A stretch of DNA of 53,516 nucleotides from positions 1 through 53,516 of the forward strand of contig JAFSTG010000077.1 in the NCBI GenBank assembly GCA_017450605.1, in the 5' to 3' direction. This stretch comes from Paludibacteraceae bacterium. Lineage in GTDB: Bacteria > Bacteroidota > Bacteroidia > Bacteroidales > Paludibacteraceae. Below the pieces are notes generated by a model. That model was not told the origin of the DNA. It made no database searches and was given only the letters and a program-made list of their open reading frames with translations. Shown piece after piece: positions 19,488-29,720 of this stretch (the stretch's first letter is position 1; each line of letters opens with the position of its first letter). The position numbers and the translations under genes are program-made.

Positions 19488-19549
19488 CACGCTTATTACA
19501 AGCACTTAAAGTTTCATCAGTAGCATAGACAGCGATAATCATCACTAAA

Positions 19550-20005
19550 ATGAGGCAAAAATCGAATGTCAATATAAAGAACAAAAGGGCGTGGTTCGAC
19601 TACGAAATTCTATACAAACTTACAGCCGGCATTCAACTCTTTGGTACTGAGATAAAGTCGATAAGAGAGAGCAAAGCGAGTTTGGCTGACACTTATTGCG
19701 CCTTCATAAACCACGAATTATGGGTAAAGCAGATGCATATTTCTGAATACCAATTCGGGAGTTATAACAACCATATAGCAAAAAGAGACCGGAAATTACT
19801 TTTACAAAAGAAGGAACTACGGAAACTTGAGAGAGACACAAAAGAAAGCGGGAAGACCATTATTCCGTTAGTTCTCTTTATCGATGAAAACGGGCGAGCC
19901 AAGTTAGAAATTGCGCTTTGCCGTGGGAAAAGACAATATGATAAGCGTCAAACCTTGAAAGAAAAAGAGGACAAACGACAAATAGAACGTGAAATTAAAA
20001 AATAA
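19550..20005 (+). CDS. smpB: SsrA-binding protein SmpB
   Basis: Partner of tmRNA in trans-translation ribosome rescue, 151 residues. Typical N-terminal pattern [10 protein letters not shown], then [24 protein letters not shown] and [10 protein letters not shown], and the lysine-rich C-terminal tail [25 protein letters not shown] that enters the mRNA channel. It is followed 5 nt later by gpmI. Confidence 0.96.
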   Translation: MRQKSNVNIKNKRAWFDYEILYKLTAGIQLFGTEIKSIRESKASLADTYCAFINHELWVKQMHISEYQFGSYNNHIAKRDRKLLLQKKELRKLERDTKESGKTIIPLVLFIDENGRAKLEIALCRGKRQYDKRQTLKEKEDKRQIEREIKK

Positions 20006-20010
20006 ATACA

Positions 20011-21537
20011 ATGAGCAAAGCATTATTGATGATTCTCGACGGCTGGGGAATCGGGAAAAAAGACAAAGCCGACGCAATTTATAGTACATCAACTCCTCAT
20101 TGGGATACACTGCTAAAGACCTATCCTAACGCTCAGTTACAAGCCTCCGGCGAGAATGTAGGTTTGCCAGACGGACAGATGGGTAATTCTGAAGTAGGAC
20201 ACCTTAACATCGGAGCAGGCAGGGTAGTATATCAGGATTTGGTAAAAATCAACAGGGCATGCAAAGACGGCAGCATAATGAAAAATCCCGAAATAGTATC
20301 TGCATTCACATACGCTCGGACCCACAACTGCGACCTTCATATAATGGGATTAACCTCCGACGGCGGTGTACACTCGTCGCTTGAGCACTTATTTAAACTT
20401 TGCGATATTGCAGCGGAATATAAACTTAACGGGCACACCTTCGTACATTGTTTTATGGATGGTCGCGACACCGACCCAAAGTCAGGTATAGGTTTTATCG
20501 ACCAACTCGAGGAACACTGCAAACAGAGTGCAGGTGAGATAGCTACAATATGCGGTCGGTTCTATGCTATGGATAGGGATAAACGCTGGGAGAGAATAAA
20601 AGAAGCCTACGACATGCTCGTAAGCGGAAGAGGCAATCAGTACCAGGATATGCATACAGCAATGCAAGAAAGTTACGATAATGACATTACCGATGAATTC
20701 ATTAAACCTGTAGTACATATACGCGATGGCAAACCTCTTGCTACAATTAAGGAAGGAGATGTTGTTATATTCTTCAATTACCGCAACGACCGTGCAAAAG
20801 AACTAACCATTGCTCTCACGCAAAAAGATATGCCGGAAAACGGATTGCATACCATAAAAGACTTGCAATACTATTGCATGACTCCTTACGATTCGTCGTT
20901 TACCGGACTGCATATATTGTTCCCTAAAGAGAATGTTACGAACACACTTGGTGAGATAGTTTCGAAACACGGCCTTCGACAACTGAGAATAGCAGAAACC
21001 GAGAAGTTCGCACACGTTACCTTCTTCTTCTCAGGAGGCAGAGAAGCCGAATTCGAGAATGAAGACAGAATACTTATTCCTTCACCTAAAGTTGCGACTT
21101 ATGACCTCCAGCCAATGATGTCGGCTCCTGAGGTAACGATAGCTCTAAGAGATGCCCTCAATTCGCAAAAATACGATTGCATAATTCTCAATTATGCAAA
21201 CGGTGATATGGTTGGTCATACAGGAGTTTACGATGCTATTCAAATGGCCGTTACAACCATTGATATATGTGTTAACGAAATAGTTACCGCCGCTAAGCGC
21301 AATGGCTATGAAGTTATCATTATTGCCGATCATGGAAACTGCGACCACGCAATAAACGAAAACGGAACACCCAACACAGCTCATTCCTTGAACCCCGTAC
21401 CGTTTGTATATATTAGCGACAATAAAAACGCAAAGGTAGAAAACGGTATTTTAGCCGATGTAGCTCCATCGATTCTGCAAATTTTAGGGATTCAGCAACC
21501 GGAGGAAATGACCGGTCATAGTTTGATAAGTCTTTAA
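20011..21537 (+). CDS. gpmI: 2,3-bisphosphoglycerate-independent phosphoglycerate mutase
   Basis: Manganese-dependent glycolytic mutase of the alkaline-phosphatase superfamily, 508 residues. Metal ligand D10 in LMILDGWG and catalytic Ser60 in [15 protein letters not shown] are visible. Substrate and metal motifs follow in [16 protein letters not shown] and [14 protein letters not shown]. Complete, with no truncation. It directly follows smpB. Confidence 0.97.
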   Translation: MSKALLMILDGWGIGKKDKADAIYSTSTPHWDTLLKTYPNAQLQASGENVGLPDGQMGNSEVGHLNIGAGRVVYQDLVKINRACKDGSIMKNPEIVSAFTYARTHNCDLHIMGLTSDGGVHSSLEHLFKLCDIAAEYKLNGHTFVHCFMDGRDTDPKSGIGFIDQLEEHCKQSAGEIATICGRFYAMDRDKRWERIKEAYDMLVSGRGNQYQDMHTAMQESYDNDITDEFIKPVVHIRDGKPLATIKEGDVVIFFNYRNDRAKELTIALTQKDMPENGLHTIKDLQYYCMTPYDSSFTGLHILFPKENVTNTLGEIVSKHGLRQLRIAETEKFAHVTFFFSGGREAEFENEDRILIPSPKVATYDLQPMMSAPEVTIALRDALNSQKYDCIILNYANGDMVGHTGVYDAIQMAVTTIDICVNEIVTAAKRNGYEVIIIADHGNCDHAINENGTPNTAHSLNPVPFVYISDNKNAKVENGILADVAPSILQILGIQQPEEMTGHSLISL

Positions 21538-21564
21538 TTGCCACAGGAGACAGATACTATCGTT

Positions 21565-21948
21565 ATGAGATTTTTGCGGACTTACATACCAACTATTATA
21601 TCATTAATGGTAATTGGCATTATATGTTTAGCACCAATATCTGACATGCCATCTATAGTAAGCGCGGCAAAAATTCCACATTTCGACAAGTTTGTGCACG
21701 CATTCTCATTTTTACTGCTTTCTATCATTGCCTGGGCAGATACCCGTAAATATACCGGCAAGAGGGATAGGTCGTACATTGTTTCTGTCTTACTATCGGT
21801 AATCTATGGAGGTTTGATTGAAATCATACAAGACTTTACAAAGACCAGGAGCAGCGATATATTAGACTGGATTGCTGACATCACCGGTATGGCAACAGGA
21901 ATAGCAATAATAGTCGCTTGGAGAAAACTCGGAACATATCAAAATTAA
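21565..21948 (+). CDS. VanZ-like membrane protein
   Basis: About 127 residues from the ATG at 21565; a TTG at 21538 is possible but would abut the gpmI stop. The protein has four hydrophobic segments and the VanZ-type signature DKFVHAFSFLLLS, then GGLIEIIQDFTKTRSSDILDWIADITGMATG, which carries the conserved E/D and DxxaN-like positions. VanZ proteins are small membrane proteins of uncertain function, linked in some species to lipoglycopeptide resistance. It is immediately downstream of gpmI. Confidence 0.82.
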   Translation: MRFLRTYIPTIISLMVIGIICLAPISDMPSIVSAAKIPHFDKFVHAFSFLLLSIIAWADTRKYTGKRDRSYIVSVLLSVIYGGLIEIIQDFTKTRSSDILDWIADITGMATGIAIIVAWRKLGTYQN

Positions 21949-21959
21949 AATGCTTAGGC

Positions 21960-23909
21960 ATGGTATTCTTGTTTCTGTCATTGTCGGTAACGACAATGGC
22001 AGAAATTGTTTACAGCCCTGATATGTTAAGTTCAATAATAGAAGATATTTATGAAGAATTGCTCGAAGAGGGGCACGAAGTTGATTTCGAGCAGATGAGT
22101 GAAGACCTACAAGCTCTCAGCTGCAATCCTATCAACCTGAACAACACATCAGAAGAAGAATTGAGCCGTCTGGTATTTCTCAACGACAAACAAATTGAGA
22201 ACATACTGATATCGGCATACAGAAAACCTCTTATCAGTATATATGAGCTCCGTCTAATAGAGGGTCTGAACGATTATGAGATAAGAAACATGCTTCCGTT
22301 TGTCTATGTAGGGGAGAAAGAAGAGGAGAAAGAGTTGTCGGCAAAAGAGTTTTTCAGCAGAGCAAAACACGAATTAGCTATACGATTTGATGCCCGCAAC
22401 ATAGAAAATAACGGCACTGACCCTTTTTACACAGCTATTAAATACCGCCTTAACTGCCGGAACAAACTGCAAGTTGGCTTAACGGCAGAACGCGACGCAC
22501 AAGAGCCATCTTACAGAGAAGGAAAGATATACGGAGCTGATTTCTGGGGCGGATATGCCGAAATAAGAGATATCTGGAAGTTCAAAAAGATTGTGGCAGG
22601 GGACTATAGGGTCTCGTTTGGCGAAGGACTTGTAATAAATACCAACAACACTTTTTACAGCAAAAGGAACATCGTTGAACAACGAAAATTCAAAAAAGAA
22701 GGCATCAATAAAAAATCATCGGCAAGTGAATACGGATACTTAAGAGGTATAGGAACAACTATCGACTTGGGATTAGCTGATTTAACGGTATTATACTCGG
22801 CGAGAAAGATTGATGGAAAATCAGAAGGAGGTTCGTTCCCAACAATTATAAAGACCGGCTATCACCGCACCAACAACGAAATAGAGACAAAAAGACAAAT
22901 TTGGCAACATGTGGCGGGAGCAAATGCTACATTCAAACTCAAAAAGGCCAAAATAGGAATAACAGCCACCGAACATATCCTATCAGACACCCTGTCGCCC
23001 AAACAGGCATACTATAACGCCAATTATTTTAGAGGCAACAAACAATTTTCAGCTGGATTAAACTATCGATGGATAGAGAAGAAATTTACATTATTCGGTG
23101 AAGTAGCAACTACTCAAAACACTACTTGGGGCGTTGCCAATATTACAGGGATTGTAATTCAACCTATCGCCGACGTTAGTATTTCTGCAGTCTATAGATA
23201 CTACTCGAAACATTTTGACAATCTGCTTGCCAATGCAATAAGTTCCACCTCGCGCATAAACGATGAGAATGCTATCACTATTGGCACCGACATATCACTT
23301 GTTCGCGGCTGGAAGTTCCTCATTTATGCCGATTTGTTCCGATTTAGCGGTCCTAAATACGGTATCGCTCACTCTTCATACGGATTTGATTTACTATACG
23401 AAATGCGCTACATGATTGAGGATAAGACAAGTATGCGATTGAAAATACAGGCTAAGGAGAAAGATAAAAAAGATAAAATATCCGGCAGATATGATATCGA
23501 ATTAAATTTCGGTAATTGGAGCGTTAAAGCATTGTTAAATGGTAACATATACTACTACAGAGGTGCAACGGACAAACCCACCTTAGGAGGAATGGCTGCC
23601 GTGCAGGCAGAGTATCTATCTTCGAAGGTCCCTCTGCGCCTACAACTTAGGCTTAGTGCGTTTTCAGCTAAGAATTACAACAACAGGTTATATGTTTACG
23701 AGAATGATGTTCTGTACGCATATAACATACCGTCCTTTTACGGCGAAGGCGGCAGAATATATTTCAATGCAAGTTATAGAATTACCCAACACTTTCAAGT
23801 ATATTTGAAAGTCTCAAATACTTTGTATTCTAAAACGTGGTCAGAAAAGCAATCGTTAGCAAAACGCACAAGTACAGAAGTACATACTTTCTTTCGCTTT
23901 AATTTCTAA
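21960..23909 (+). CDS. helix-hairpin-helix domain outer-membrane protein
   Basis: About 649 residues from the ATG at 21960; a TTG at 21918 would overlap the VanZ gene. A signal peptide (VFLFLSLSVTTMA) is followed by an N-terminal helix-hairpin-helix region with NPINLNNTSEEELSRLVFLND and ISIYELRLIEGLNDYEI. The rest has alternating hydrophobic and aromatic strands ending in HTFFRFNF, typical of an outer-membrane beta barrel ending in Phe. This architecture is common in Bacteroidetes, but its function is not established; a link to DNA handling is only suggested by the HhH motif. Confidence 0.8.
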   Translation: MVFLFLSLSVTTMAEIVYSPDMLSSIIEDIYEELLEEGHEVDFEQMSEDLQALSCNPINLNNTSEEELSRLVFLNDKQIENILISAYRKPLISIYELRLIEGLNDYEIRNMLPFVYVGEKEEEKELSAKEFFSRAKHELAIRFDARNIENNGTDPFYTAIKYRLNCRNKLQVGLTAERDAQEPSYREGKIYGADFWGGYAEIRDIWKFKKIVAGDYRVSFGEGLVINTNNTFYSKRNIVEQRKFKKEGINKKSSASEYGYLRGIGTTIDLGLADLTVLYSARKIDGKSEGGSFPTIIKTGYHRTNNEIETKRQIWQHVAGANATFKLKKAKIGITATEHILSDTLSPKQAYYNANYFRGNKQFSAGLNYRWIEKKFTLFGEVATTQNTTWGVANITGIVIQPIADVSISAVYRYYSKHFDNLLANAISSTSRINDENAITIGTDISLVRGWKFLIYADLFRFSGPKYGIAHSSYGFDLLYEMRYMIEDKTSMRLKIQAKEKDKKDKISGRYDIELNFGNWSVKALLNGNIYYYRGATDKPTLGGMAAVQAEYLSSKVPLRLQLRLSAFSAKNYNNRLYVYENDVLYAYNIPSFYGEGGRIYFNASYRITQHFQVYLKVSNTLYSKTWSEKQSLAKRTSTEVHTFFRFNF

Positions 23910-23922
23910 CTTCTGCAAAGTA

Positions 23923-24615
23923 TTAACTAAGCGATGTTATTAGTTTATCTACTAACTGAGGCACACCGACTGAAGCTTTTTCTTTGATATGCACCACATT
24001 GTCGTAGCCGCTTAGGTCAGGACTGCCCGGATCTACAACATATACTTTAGCATGCTGCGGGATATAGTTCATAAGCGATGCTGCAGGATAGACAGCCAAT
24101 GACGTTCCTATTACAATAAAGATATCGGCAGTAGAAGCCACCTCGCATGCCTTAGAAAAATAAGGAACTCCTTCACCGAAAAATACTATATAAGGTCGCA
24201 ATAAGGAACCATCGGGGTGGCGGTCGCCATAATGTTGTTCCCAGCCTTTTATATCAATAGTATCTGTTTCACTTTTCTGTCCTCTTAGTTTTGTAATCTC
24301 TCCGTGAAGGTGAATCACATTTTTATTACCGGCCCTTTCATGCAGATTATCTATATTTTGGGTAATAATCTCTGTTGTGGGGAAGCACTGTTGTAAGCGG
24401 GTAAGAGCAGCATGTGCAGCGTTTGGCTGCGCAGCAAGCACGTCGCGACGAAGGGCATTGTAAAAGTCAACGCACAACTGCGGATTGCGAAGCCATGCCT
24501 CATGGGTGCAAACATCTTCAATCCGATATTTTTCCCAAAGTCCGTCACTATCTCTGAAAGTACCGAGACCGCTTTCTGCCGAAATACCGGCACCTGTAAA
24601 AACAACTATTTTCAT
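23923..24615 (-). CDS. cobB: Sir2-family NAD-dependent deacylase (sirtuin)
   Basis: NAD-dependent protein deacylase of about 230 residues. Sirtuin motifs are GAGISAESGLGTFRD, the catalytic His in TQNIDNLHERAG ... LHGE, and VIGTSLAVYPAA. I chose the ATG at 24615, since the family starts just before the GAGIS motif; an upstream ATG at 24675 would add 20 unconserved residues. The zinc-binding CxxC...CxxC module that usually follows LHG is absent: the segment after LHGE contains no cysteine. It is convergent with the HhH protein gene. Confidence 0.9.
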   Translation of the reverse strand: MKIVVFTGAGISAESGLGTFRDSDGLWEKYRIEDVCTHEAWLRNPQLCVDFYNALRRDVLAAQPNAAHAALTRLQQCFPTTEIITQNIDNLHERAGNKNVIHLHGEITKLRGQKSETDTIDIKGWEQHYGDRHPDGSLLRPYIVFFGEGVPYFSKACEVASTADIFIVIGTSLAVYPAASLMNYIPQHAKVYVVDPGSPDLSGYDNVVHIKEKASVGVPQLVDKLITSLS

Positions 24616-24975
24616 GGTTTTATAATATATTGGATTATTCAATAGACGATTATTTAAAGTGTCAAAGTTTCCCACTTAAATAATCATAAATGATAATTAA
24701 TGACAAATTTATGGCTAATTCATTACAATTTACGTACAAAAAAATAATAAGAATTAATATCAGAATTGTTTGTGCGCAAAGTTAGTAATTTCCATCTTAA
24801 TTTACAAAAATTTTAACAGATTTTTTGATATGGTTTAATAAATATTCTTCAGGAATCTTCATCTCGAAAAATTTTAATTATACGAGGTTGCGGATTTTCA
24901 AAATAAATTGTAATTTTGTAGCCGATAAAATATTGCCTTAGTCAAACACATAATTTCGCACATTAAAATTCAATT
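24616..24975. promoter_or_regulatory. divergent region between cobB and tsaB, with tsaB promoter
   Basis: A 360-bp AT-rich stretch without a gene. The tsaB promoter is TTG (24888-24890), a 20-nt spacer and TAATTTTG (24911-24918), with the ATG 58 nt further on. On the minus strand TAAATTTG (24711-24704) is a candidate -7 box for the sirtuin but lacks a well-spaced -33 box. I see no repeat or RNA gene. Confidence 0.55.
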
Positions 24976-25713
24976 ATGAACATACTCAGTATCGATACAT
25001 CAACATCAATATGTTCAGTAGCTCTTGGAATCGACGGTAAAGCAGTATTCACTCTTACAAGCGACGATGGAGCAAACCACGCTTCTGTTCTACCGGTTTA
25101 TGCAAAAGAAATACTTCATAAACTGGATGAAAAAAAGTTGACATTAGATGCAGTAGCGGTTTCAGCCGGACCCGGTTCTTACACTGGTCTGCGCATTGGA
25201 GTATCGTTAGCGAAAGGCTATTGTTATGGTTCGGGTGCAAAACTCATTGCTATCGACACTCCGTTGATAGTAGCGAACAGCATACTTGCACAATTATCAC
25301 AACAGCAAGAGCATACCCGCTCTGACGAAAGAGACAAAGATGTGCTTATTTGTCCGATGATTGACGCCCGCAGAATGGAAGTATATACCTCTCTCTATGA
25401 TTGCAGGCTCAACCAGCAAACTCCTGTAGAAGCAGCAGTTATCAATTCAGAAAGTTACAAATCGGAGTTAGCAGCGCACAAAATTTATTTTGGAGGGAAC
25501 GGAGCAATGAAATGCAAAGGCGTTATTCAAAGCGATAATGCCATCTTCGTTGAAGCTTCGCCGAATGCTCAATACATGTGCCAATTGGCTGAAAGATATT
25601 ATAGTTTGGCAAAAGAAGGGGAACGCAGTTTTGAAGACATTGCATATTATACCCCATTTTATCTTAAAGAGTACGAAGCCAAACACAGCGAGGTTAAAGG
25701 GTTGAAAAAATGA
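24976..25713 (+). CDS. tsaB: tRNA threonylcarbamoyladenosine biosynthesis protein TsaB
   Basis: ASKHA-fold dimerisation partner of TsaD in the TsaBDE complex that makes t6A37 on ANN-decoding tRNAs; 245 residues. It opens with ILSIDTSTSICSVAL, followed by DAVAVSAGPGSYTGLRIGVSLAKG, the TsaB/TsaD signature. Overlaps porW by the ATGA quartet. Its partner tsaE is at 40476 in this window; tsaD is not here. Confidence 0.95.
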   Translation: MNILSIDTSTSICSVALGIDGKAVFTLTSDDGANHASVLPVYAKEILHKLDEKKLTLDAVAVSAGPGSYTGLRIGVSLAKGYCYGSGAKLIAIDTPLIVANSILAQLSQQQEHTRSDERDKDVLICPMIDARRMEVYTSLYDCRLNQQTPVEAAVINSESYKSELAAHKIYFGGNGAMKCKGVIQSDNAIFVEASPNAQYMCQLAERYYSLAKEGERSFEDIAYYTPFYLKEYEAKHSEVKGLKK

Positions 25714-28469
25714 CAAGAACAAATAAAATATCGGCACTTCCGCTACTTGTTTTCATCTTACTGGCTACAGGATGTTCTACACAAAAGAACACAGCGTCGT
25801 CGCGTGCATTTCATTCGATGAAAACGAAGTATAATATCTACTTCAACGGCAACACATCGTTTGACGAAGGATTGAAAGCCACACAAGAAGCAAATCAGGA
25901 CAACTATTCTGCCCTTCTGCCATTATATCCACAAAGTAACCACGAGGCAGCCAAAGCCGCCACCTCTCAGATGGACAGAACAATAGAGAAATGCCGGAAA
26001 TGCATAAAGTTACATTCGATAAAGAAAAAACCCAAAATTAATCTCAAGAAACGCAACGACCCTGAGTACAAAGCATGGTTGGAGCACGAAGAGTTTAACG
26101 AGTCGATTGACGATGCCTGGATATTGCTTGGAAAAGCCGAATTCCATAAAGGAGATTTTGAAGGTTGCATAGGAACATTCAGATACATCATTAACCATTT
26201 CGGATATGACAAAGACATTGTTGCGCAATGTCAGTTGTGGATTGTGAGAGCATACACCGAGTTAGGCTGGCTCTACGAGGCTGACGAGCTTCTGAAAAAG
26301 GTTAATGTTGACGACCTTAAGAGGAAAAATGCGCCACTATATTCAGCAACTTCCGCCAACCTGCTCATCAAGCAAGGGAACTACAAAGATGCCATACCAT
26401 TCATAAAGATTGCCGTTCAAGACGAGAAGCGAGACGGCAACAGGCCAAGATTCTATTTCGCCTTGGGTCAGTTATATGAGAATGTCGGCAGCAATACTCA
26501 AGCTTGCGATTACTACAAGAAAGTAATTAAAATGAATCCGGAATGGGAGATGGATTTTAATGCAAGACTAAGGAGTGCACGTCTTTCAACCAACACTGCA
26601 TCAGCCGTCAAGCAACTTGGCAAAATGGCTAAACGCTACAAGTACAAAGACAAACTCGACCAGATATACGAAGCTATAGGAGATGTTTATTTATCACAGG
26701 GAGATACAGCTAACGCCATTAAGAATTATGCTGAAGGAATAGAGAAATCCACTCAAAAACGTATAGAGAAAGCAAGTGTACTAATAAAATTAGGCGACTT
26801 GTATTACGACAAGAAAAACTACAAAGATGCTACGCCTTGCTATACCGAAGCCAGCAGTATTATCGACAACGAACACAGCGACTTTAAACGTGTAAAGAGA
26901 CTATCGGAAACCTTGCAGCAACTAACAGGCGAATACGATGTTGTTGTCCTCCAGGACTCGCTGCAACACCTTGCGACTCTGAGTGAAGAGGAACAATTAG
27001 AGATAGCAAAAAAAATAGTAGAGAACCTTGAAAAAGAGGAGAAAGAAGCCGCCGAAAAAGCGCAGCAAGAGGAACGCGAGTTGCAAAACAACGAGGGACT
27101 GCGCTCGGTAGATACTCAAAACATGTTAGGAGGCGGAGGAGGCACAGCTGATTGGTATTTTTATAATCAACAACTTATTCGTTCGGGCAGACAACAATTC
27201 CAACAAAAATGGGGAAACCGTAAGTTAGAGGACAACTGGCGATTGATGGCAAAAAACTTCAGCACTTCTTTTGTTGAGGATAACCAGACCTCGGAAAATA
27301 ATATTTCAGAAAACGACTCAACATCTGAGGTTCGCTCTATTCTGGTAACCGATTCACACGACCCGCAATACTATCTTCAGCAAATTCCAAAGACCGCAGA
27401 GGAGATTGCCAAGTCAGACTCGCTGATAGCCAAGGCTCTCTATAACATGTTTTTCATATACCGCGACCAGATTGAAGATCAGGAGATGGCATCGCTTACG
27501 TTCGACGACTATCAAAAACGTTTCCCTAACGACAAGAAACTGATTGACCTGTATTATTCGGAATACATCAATGCTATCAAAACCGAAGATATTGCTGCAC
27601 AGAGCAAATATCGCAAACTTATTGTTGAAAAATTCCCCGAAAGCGGAGAAGCACAAATAGTAAGTCAACCCGACTATTTCAACCGTATTCTTCGTTTAGA
27701 GGCAGAACAGGACTCTGTTTATGAACAGACTTACTATGAGTTTACACATAATAATTTTGAAGTTGTAAAGAAAAACAAGCAATATGCCCAAACCAATTAC
27801 CCTCTCTCGAAACTGATGCCCAAATTCTTATTTCTGAACTCAATAGCAGTAGCCAAAACAGAGGGGCAGGATGCATTTATAAGTGAGTTGAGGGAGATGA
27901 TTGACAAATATCCTGAAAGCGATGTTTCAGCGATGGCGAAAGACATGCTTGCGATGCTTAATGTGGGTGCTGAAAGCCAGGCTGACGGAGAGATAAGCAA
28001 TCTTGCAGATAAGCGTACGACCATTGAGACAGAAATTGACAGCAGTCTTGTTGACAAGAGTTTCAGCACTGACATGTCGCAGAACACACTGATATATTAT
28101 ATTTGTCGGAACGATGAACAGACAGTGAACGCACTGCTCTATGAAATAGCCTTGTTCAATTTCTCACAATTCCTAATCAAAGATTTTGATTTAAAGAAAG
28201 AGAGTCCTTTGCACTTCAAGCAGAAAATCGATACTTTCAACCAGACCGAACAGGAAGAATCGGCCGCAGTAGAAGTAGTAAAATTCGACAACTACGACGA
28301 AGCCCTTTGGTATAACGGATTGATAATGCAAAACGAATCGATAAGAAGCATATTCACTTTGTATAACGTGAGCATACTTATTATAACTGAAGAAAACGAC
28401 GAGTTGCTTCGCGCAAAATTCACTCTCGAAGAGTATAGGAAATTTGAGAAAGAGAAACTGACCAAGTAG
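25710..28469 (+). CDS. porW: type IX secretion TPR lipoprotein PorW/SprE
   Basis: 919-residue lipoprotein; the lipobox ends at Cys22 (LLATGC). The mature N-terminus STQKNTASSRAFHSMKTKYN and the sequence YNIYFNGNTSFDEGL match the SprE/PorW family, a T9SS component required for secretion and gliding. Multiple TPR-like helix pairs follow (for example around 220-300 and 320-400), then a charged EKEEKEAAEKAQQEE segment and a second helical-repeat half. It is translationally coupled to tsaB and convergent with tRNA-Asn. Its presence implies a T9SS, which fits the sorting domains on cargo proteins elsewhere in the window. Confidence 0.9.
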   Translation: MTRTNKISALPLLVFILLATGCSTQKNTASSRAFHSMKTKYNIYFNGNTSFDEGLKATQEANQDNYSALLPLYPQSNHEAAKAATSQMDRTIEKCRKCIKLHSIKKKPKINLKKRNDPEYKAWLEHEEFNESIDDAWILLGKAEFHKGDFEGCIGTFRYIINHFGYDKDIVAQCQLWIVRAYTELGWLYEADELLKKVNVDDLKRKNAPLYSATSANLLIKQGNYKDAIPFIKIAVQDEKRDGNRPRFYFALGQLYENVGSNTQACDYYKKVIKMNPEWEMDFNARLRSARLSTNTASAVKQLGKMAKRYKYKDKLDQIYEAIGDVYLSQGDTANAIKNYAEGIEKSTQKRIEKASVLIKLGDLYYDKKNYKDATPCYTEASSIIDNEHSDFKRVKRLSETLQQLTGEYDVVVLQDSLQHLATLSEEEQLEIAKKIVENLEKEEKEAAEKAQQEERELQNNEGLRSVDTQNMLGGGGGTADWYFYNQQLIRSGRQQFQQKWGNRKLEDNWRLMAKNFSTSFVEDNQTSENNISENDSTSEVRSILVTDSHDPQYYLQQIPKTAEEIAKSDSLIAKALYNMFFIYRDQIEDQEMASLTFDDYQKRFPNDKKLIDLYYSEYINAIKTEDIAAQSKYRKLIVEKFPESGEAQIVSQPDYFNRILRLEAEQDSVYEQTYYEFTHNNFEVVKKNKQYAQTNYPLSKLMPKFLFLNSIAVAKTEGQDAFISELREMIDKYPESDVSAMAKDMLAMLNVGAESQADGEISNLADKRTTIETEIDSSLVDKSFSTDMSQNTLIYYICRNDEQTVNALLYEIALFNFSQFLIKDFDLKKESPLHFKQKIDTFNQTEQEESAAVEVVKFDNYDEALWYNGLIMQNESIRSIFTLYNVSILIITEENDELLRAKFTLEEYRKFEKEKLTK

Positions 28470-28478
28470 GTCGGAAGG

Positions 28479-28507
28479 CAAAAAAAAGACTTGCCGAAGC
28501 AAGTCTT
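28479..28507 (-). terminator. intrinsic terminator of tRNA-Asn
   Basis: AAGACTTGC (28486-28494), loop CGAA, GCAAGTCTT (28499-28507). On the minus strand the 9-bp stem has a UUCG tetraloop and is followed by a run of T (28485-28481). It lies directly after the tRNA 3' end. Confidence 0.9.
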
Positions 28508-28510
28508 AAG

Positions 28511-28584
28511 CGCTCCCTCAAGGACTTGAACCTTGGACCCCCTGATTAACAGTCAGATGCTCTAACCAACTGAGCTAAGGAAGC
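28511..28584 (-). tRNA. tRNA-Asn (anticodon GUU)
   Basis: The reverse strand folds as a 74-nt cloverleaf: acceptor stem GCTTCCT with AGGGAGC, D-arm AGCTCAGTTGGTTAGAGC, anticodon loop CTGTTAA with GTT, and T-arm ending GGTTCAAGTCC. The discriminator base is G, as expected for Asn. CCA is not encoded. A terminator follows and a promoter precedes it. Confidence 0.96.
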
Positions 28585-28628
28585 AATTAAAAAACCGACA
28601 TTCGAACCTTGATTTCCGAAAGCGGTTG

Positions 28629-28659
28629 CAAAATTAGTTCTTTTTTTGAAATAAACAAA
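28629..28659 (-). promoter_or_regulatory. tRNA-Asn promoter
   Basis: Minus strand: TTTG (28659-28656), a 19-nt spacer and TAATTTTG (28636-28629), the Bacteroidetes consensus, about 44 nt before the mature tRNA 5' end. Confidence 0.65.
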
Positions 28660-28690
28660 AAAAAATCAAAAAAAAGTCAAAAAAAATGCT

Positions 28691-28698
28691 TATCTTTG
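28691..28698 (+). promoter_or_regulatory. candidate -7 box for the PfkB-plsC-mre run
   Basis: TATCTTTG (28691-28698) lies 25 nt before the kinase ATG and fits TAnnTTTG. The expected -33 position is in a poly-A tract without a clear TTG, so the assignment is weak. Confidence 0.4.
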
Positions 28699-28722
28699 CA
28701 AAAAATATAATCGTCAGCAATA

Positions 28723-29718
28723 ATGAAAAAAGTCTTAGGCTTAGGTAATGCGCTAACTGACATCTTGTTACAGGTATCAGATGAAGATGTCCGCGAATTA
28801 GGAATTGAGAAGGGCAGCATGAATCTGATAAACATCAATCAGGCTCAAGCTATTCAAGGTCGTTTTGCGCACGTGCGCAAGACCATGGTAGCAGGTGGTA
28901 GCGCCGCAAATACCATCAACGCCATAGCATCGATGGGAGGCAAAGCAGCCTTGATAGGTAAGATTGGAAACGACGAGATTGGCGATTTTTACAAGAACGA
29001 CCTCATTAAGAACGGAGCTATCCCGTTGCTTTTGCAATCTGACCTGATGTCGGGATGTTGCACTGTACTTATCACTCCCGACGGCGAACGTACTTTCTGT
29101 ACTTACCTTGGAGCAGCCGCCGACCTTAATGCCGAGGATATTGAGAGGAACGCATTTGTAGGCTATGATGTCTTCCACGTAGAGGGATACATGGTTCAGA
29201 ATCACGACCTGATAGAAAAAGCCATGCACCTTGCTCGAACAGAAAACATGCTTATATCGCTTGACTTAGCATCCTATAATGTAATAAACGAGAATTTAGA
29301 TTTCATAAAGCATATTGTTGAGAACTACGTTGACGTGGTATTCGCTAACGAGGATGAGAGTTATGCATACACAAAGCGTCAGCCGGAGGAATCGGTTGCA
29401 GAATTATCAAAGATATGCAAAATAGCAGTAGTTAAGGTTGGTAAGAAAGGTTCATACGTTATGGAAGGTACTACCCGCGAACATATCGGTGCCATTACAT
29501 CCAACTGCTTGGATTCAACCGGAGCCGGCGATTTATATGCGGCAGGATTCTTATATGGTATGAATGAAGGTCTGGACACGAGACGTTGTGCAGAAATAGG
29601 AACCTTGGCAGCAGGACGGGTTGTAGAAATAGTGGGTACAAAACTTAGTGATGAGACATGGGAAGAGATAAAACGCTTATGCGCACTTTACAAAGGATTT
29701 CACCAACATAATCTATAA
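28723..29718 (+). CDS. PfkB-family sugar/nucleoside kinase (adenosine kinase-like)
   Basis: 331-residue ribokinase-fold kinase. The N-terminal GLGNALTDILLQV and GGSAANTINAIASMGG are substrate-binding signatures, and DSTGAGD (264-270) holds the anion hole and catalytic base Asp270. The overall pattern resembles bacterial adenosine kinase-like PfkB proteins, but the substrate cannot be fixed from sequence alone. It heads a long plus-strand run, with plsC starting 2 nt after its stop. Confidence 0.88.
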   Translation: MKKVLGLGNALTDILLQVSDEDVRELGIEKGSMNLININQAQAIQGRFAHVRKTMVAGGSAANTINAIASMGGKAALIGKIGNDEIGDFYKNDLIKNGAIPLLLQSDLMSGCCTVLITPDGERTFCTYLGAAADLNAEDIERNAFVGYDVFHVEGYMVQNHDLIEKAMHLARTENMLISLDLASYNVINENLDFIKHIVENYVDVVFANEDESYAYTKRQPEESVAELSKICKIAVVKVGKKGSYVMEGTTREHIGAITSNCLDSTGAGDLYAAGFLYGMNEGLDTRRCAEIGTLAAGRVVEIVGTKLSDETWEEIKRLCALYKGFHQHNL

Positions 29719-29720
29719 TT

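Noticed and set aside
21538-21564. TTG start for the VanZ-like gene
   Set aside because: It directly abuts the gpmI stop and adds a hydrophilic leader unlike the family; the ATG at 21565 starts at the first membrane segment.
24616-24675. Upstream ATG extending the sirtuin by 20 residues
   Set aside because: The family begins just before the GAGIS motif, and the extra residues show no conserved pattern.
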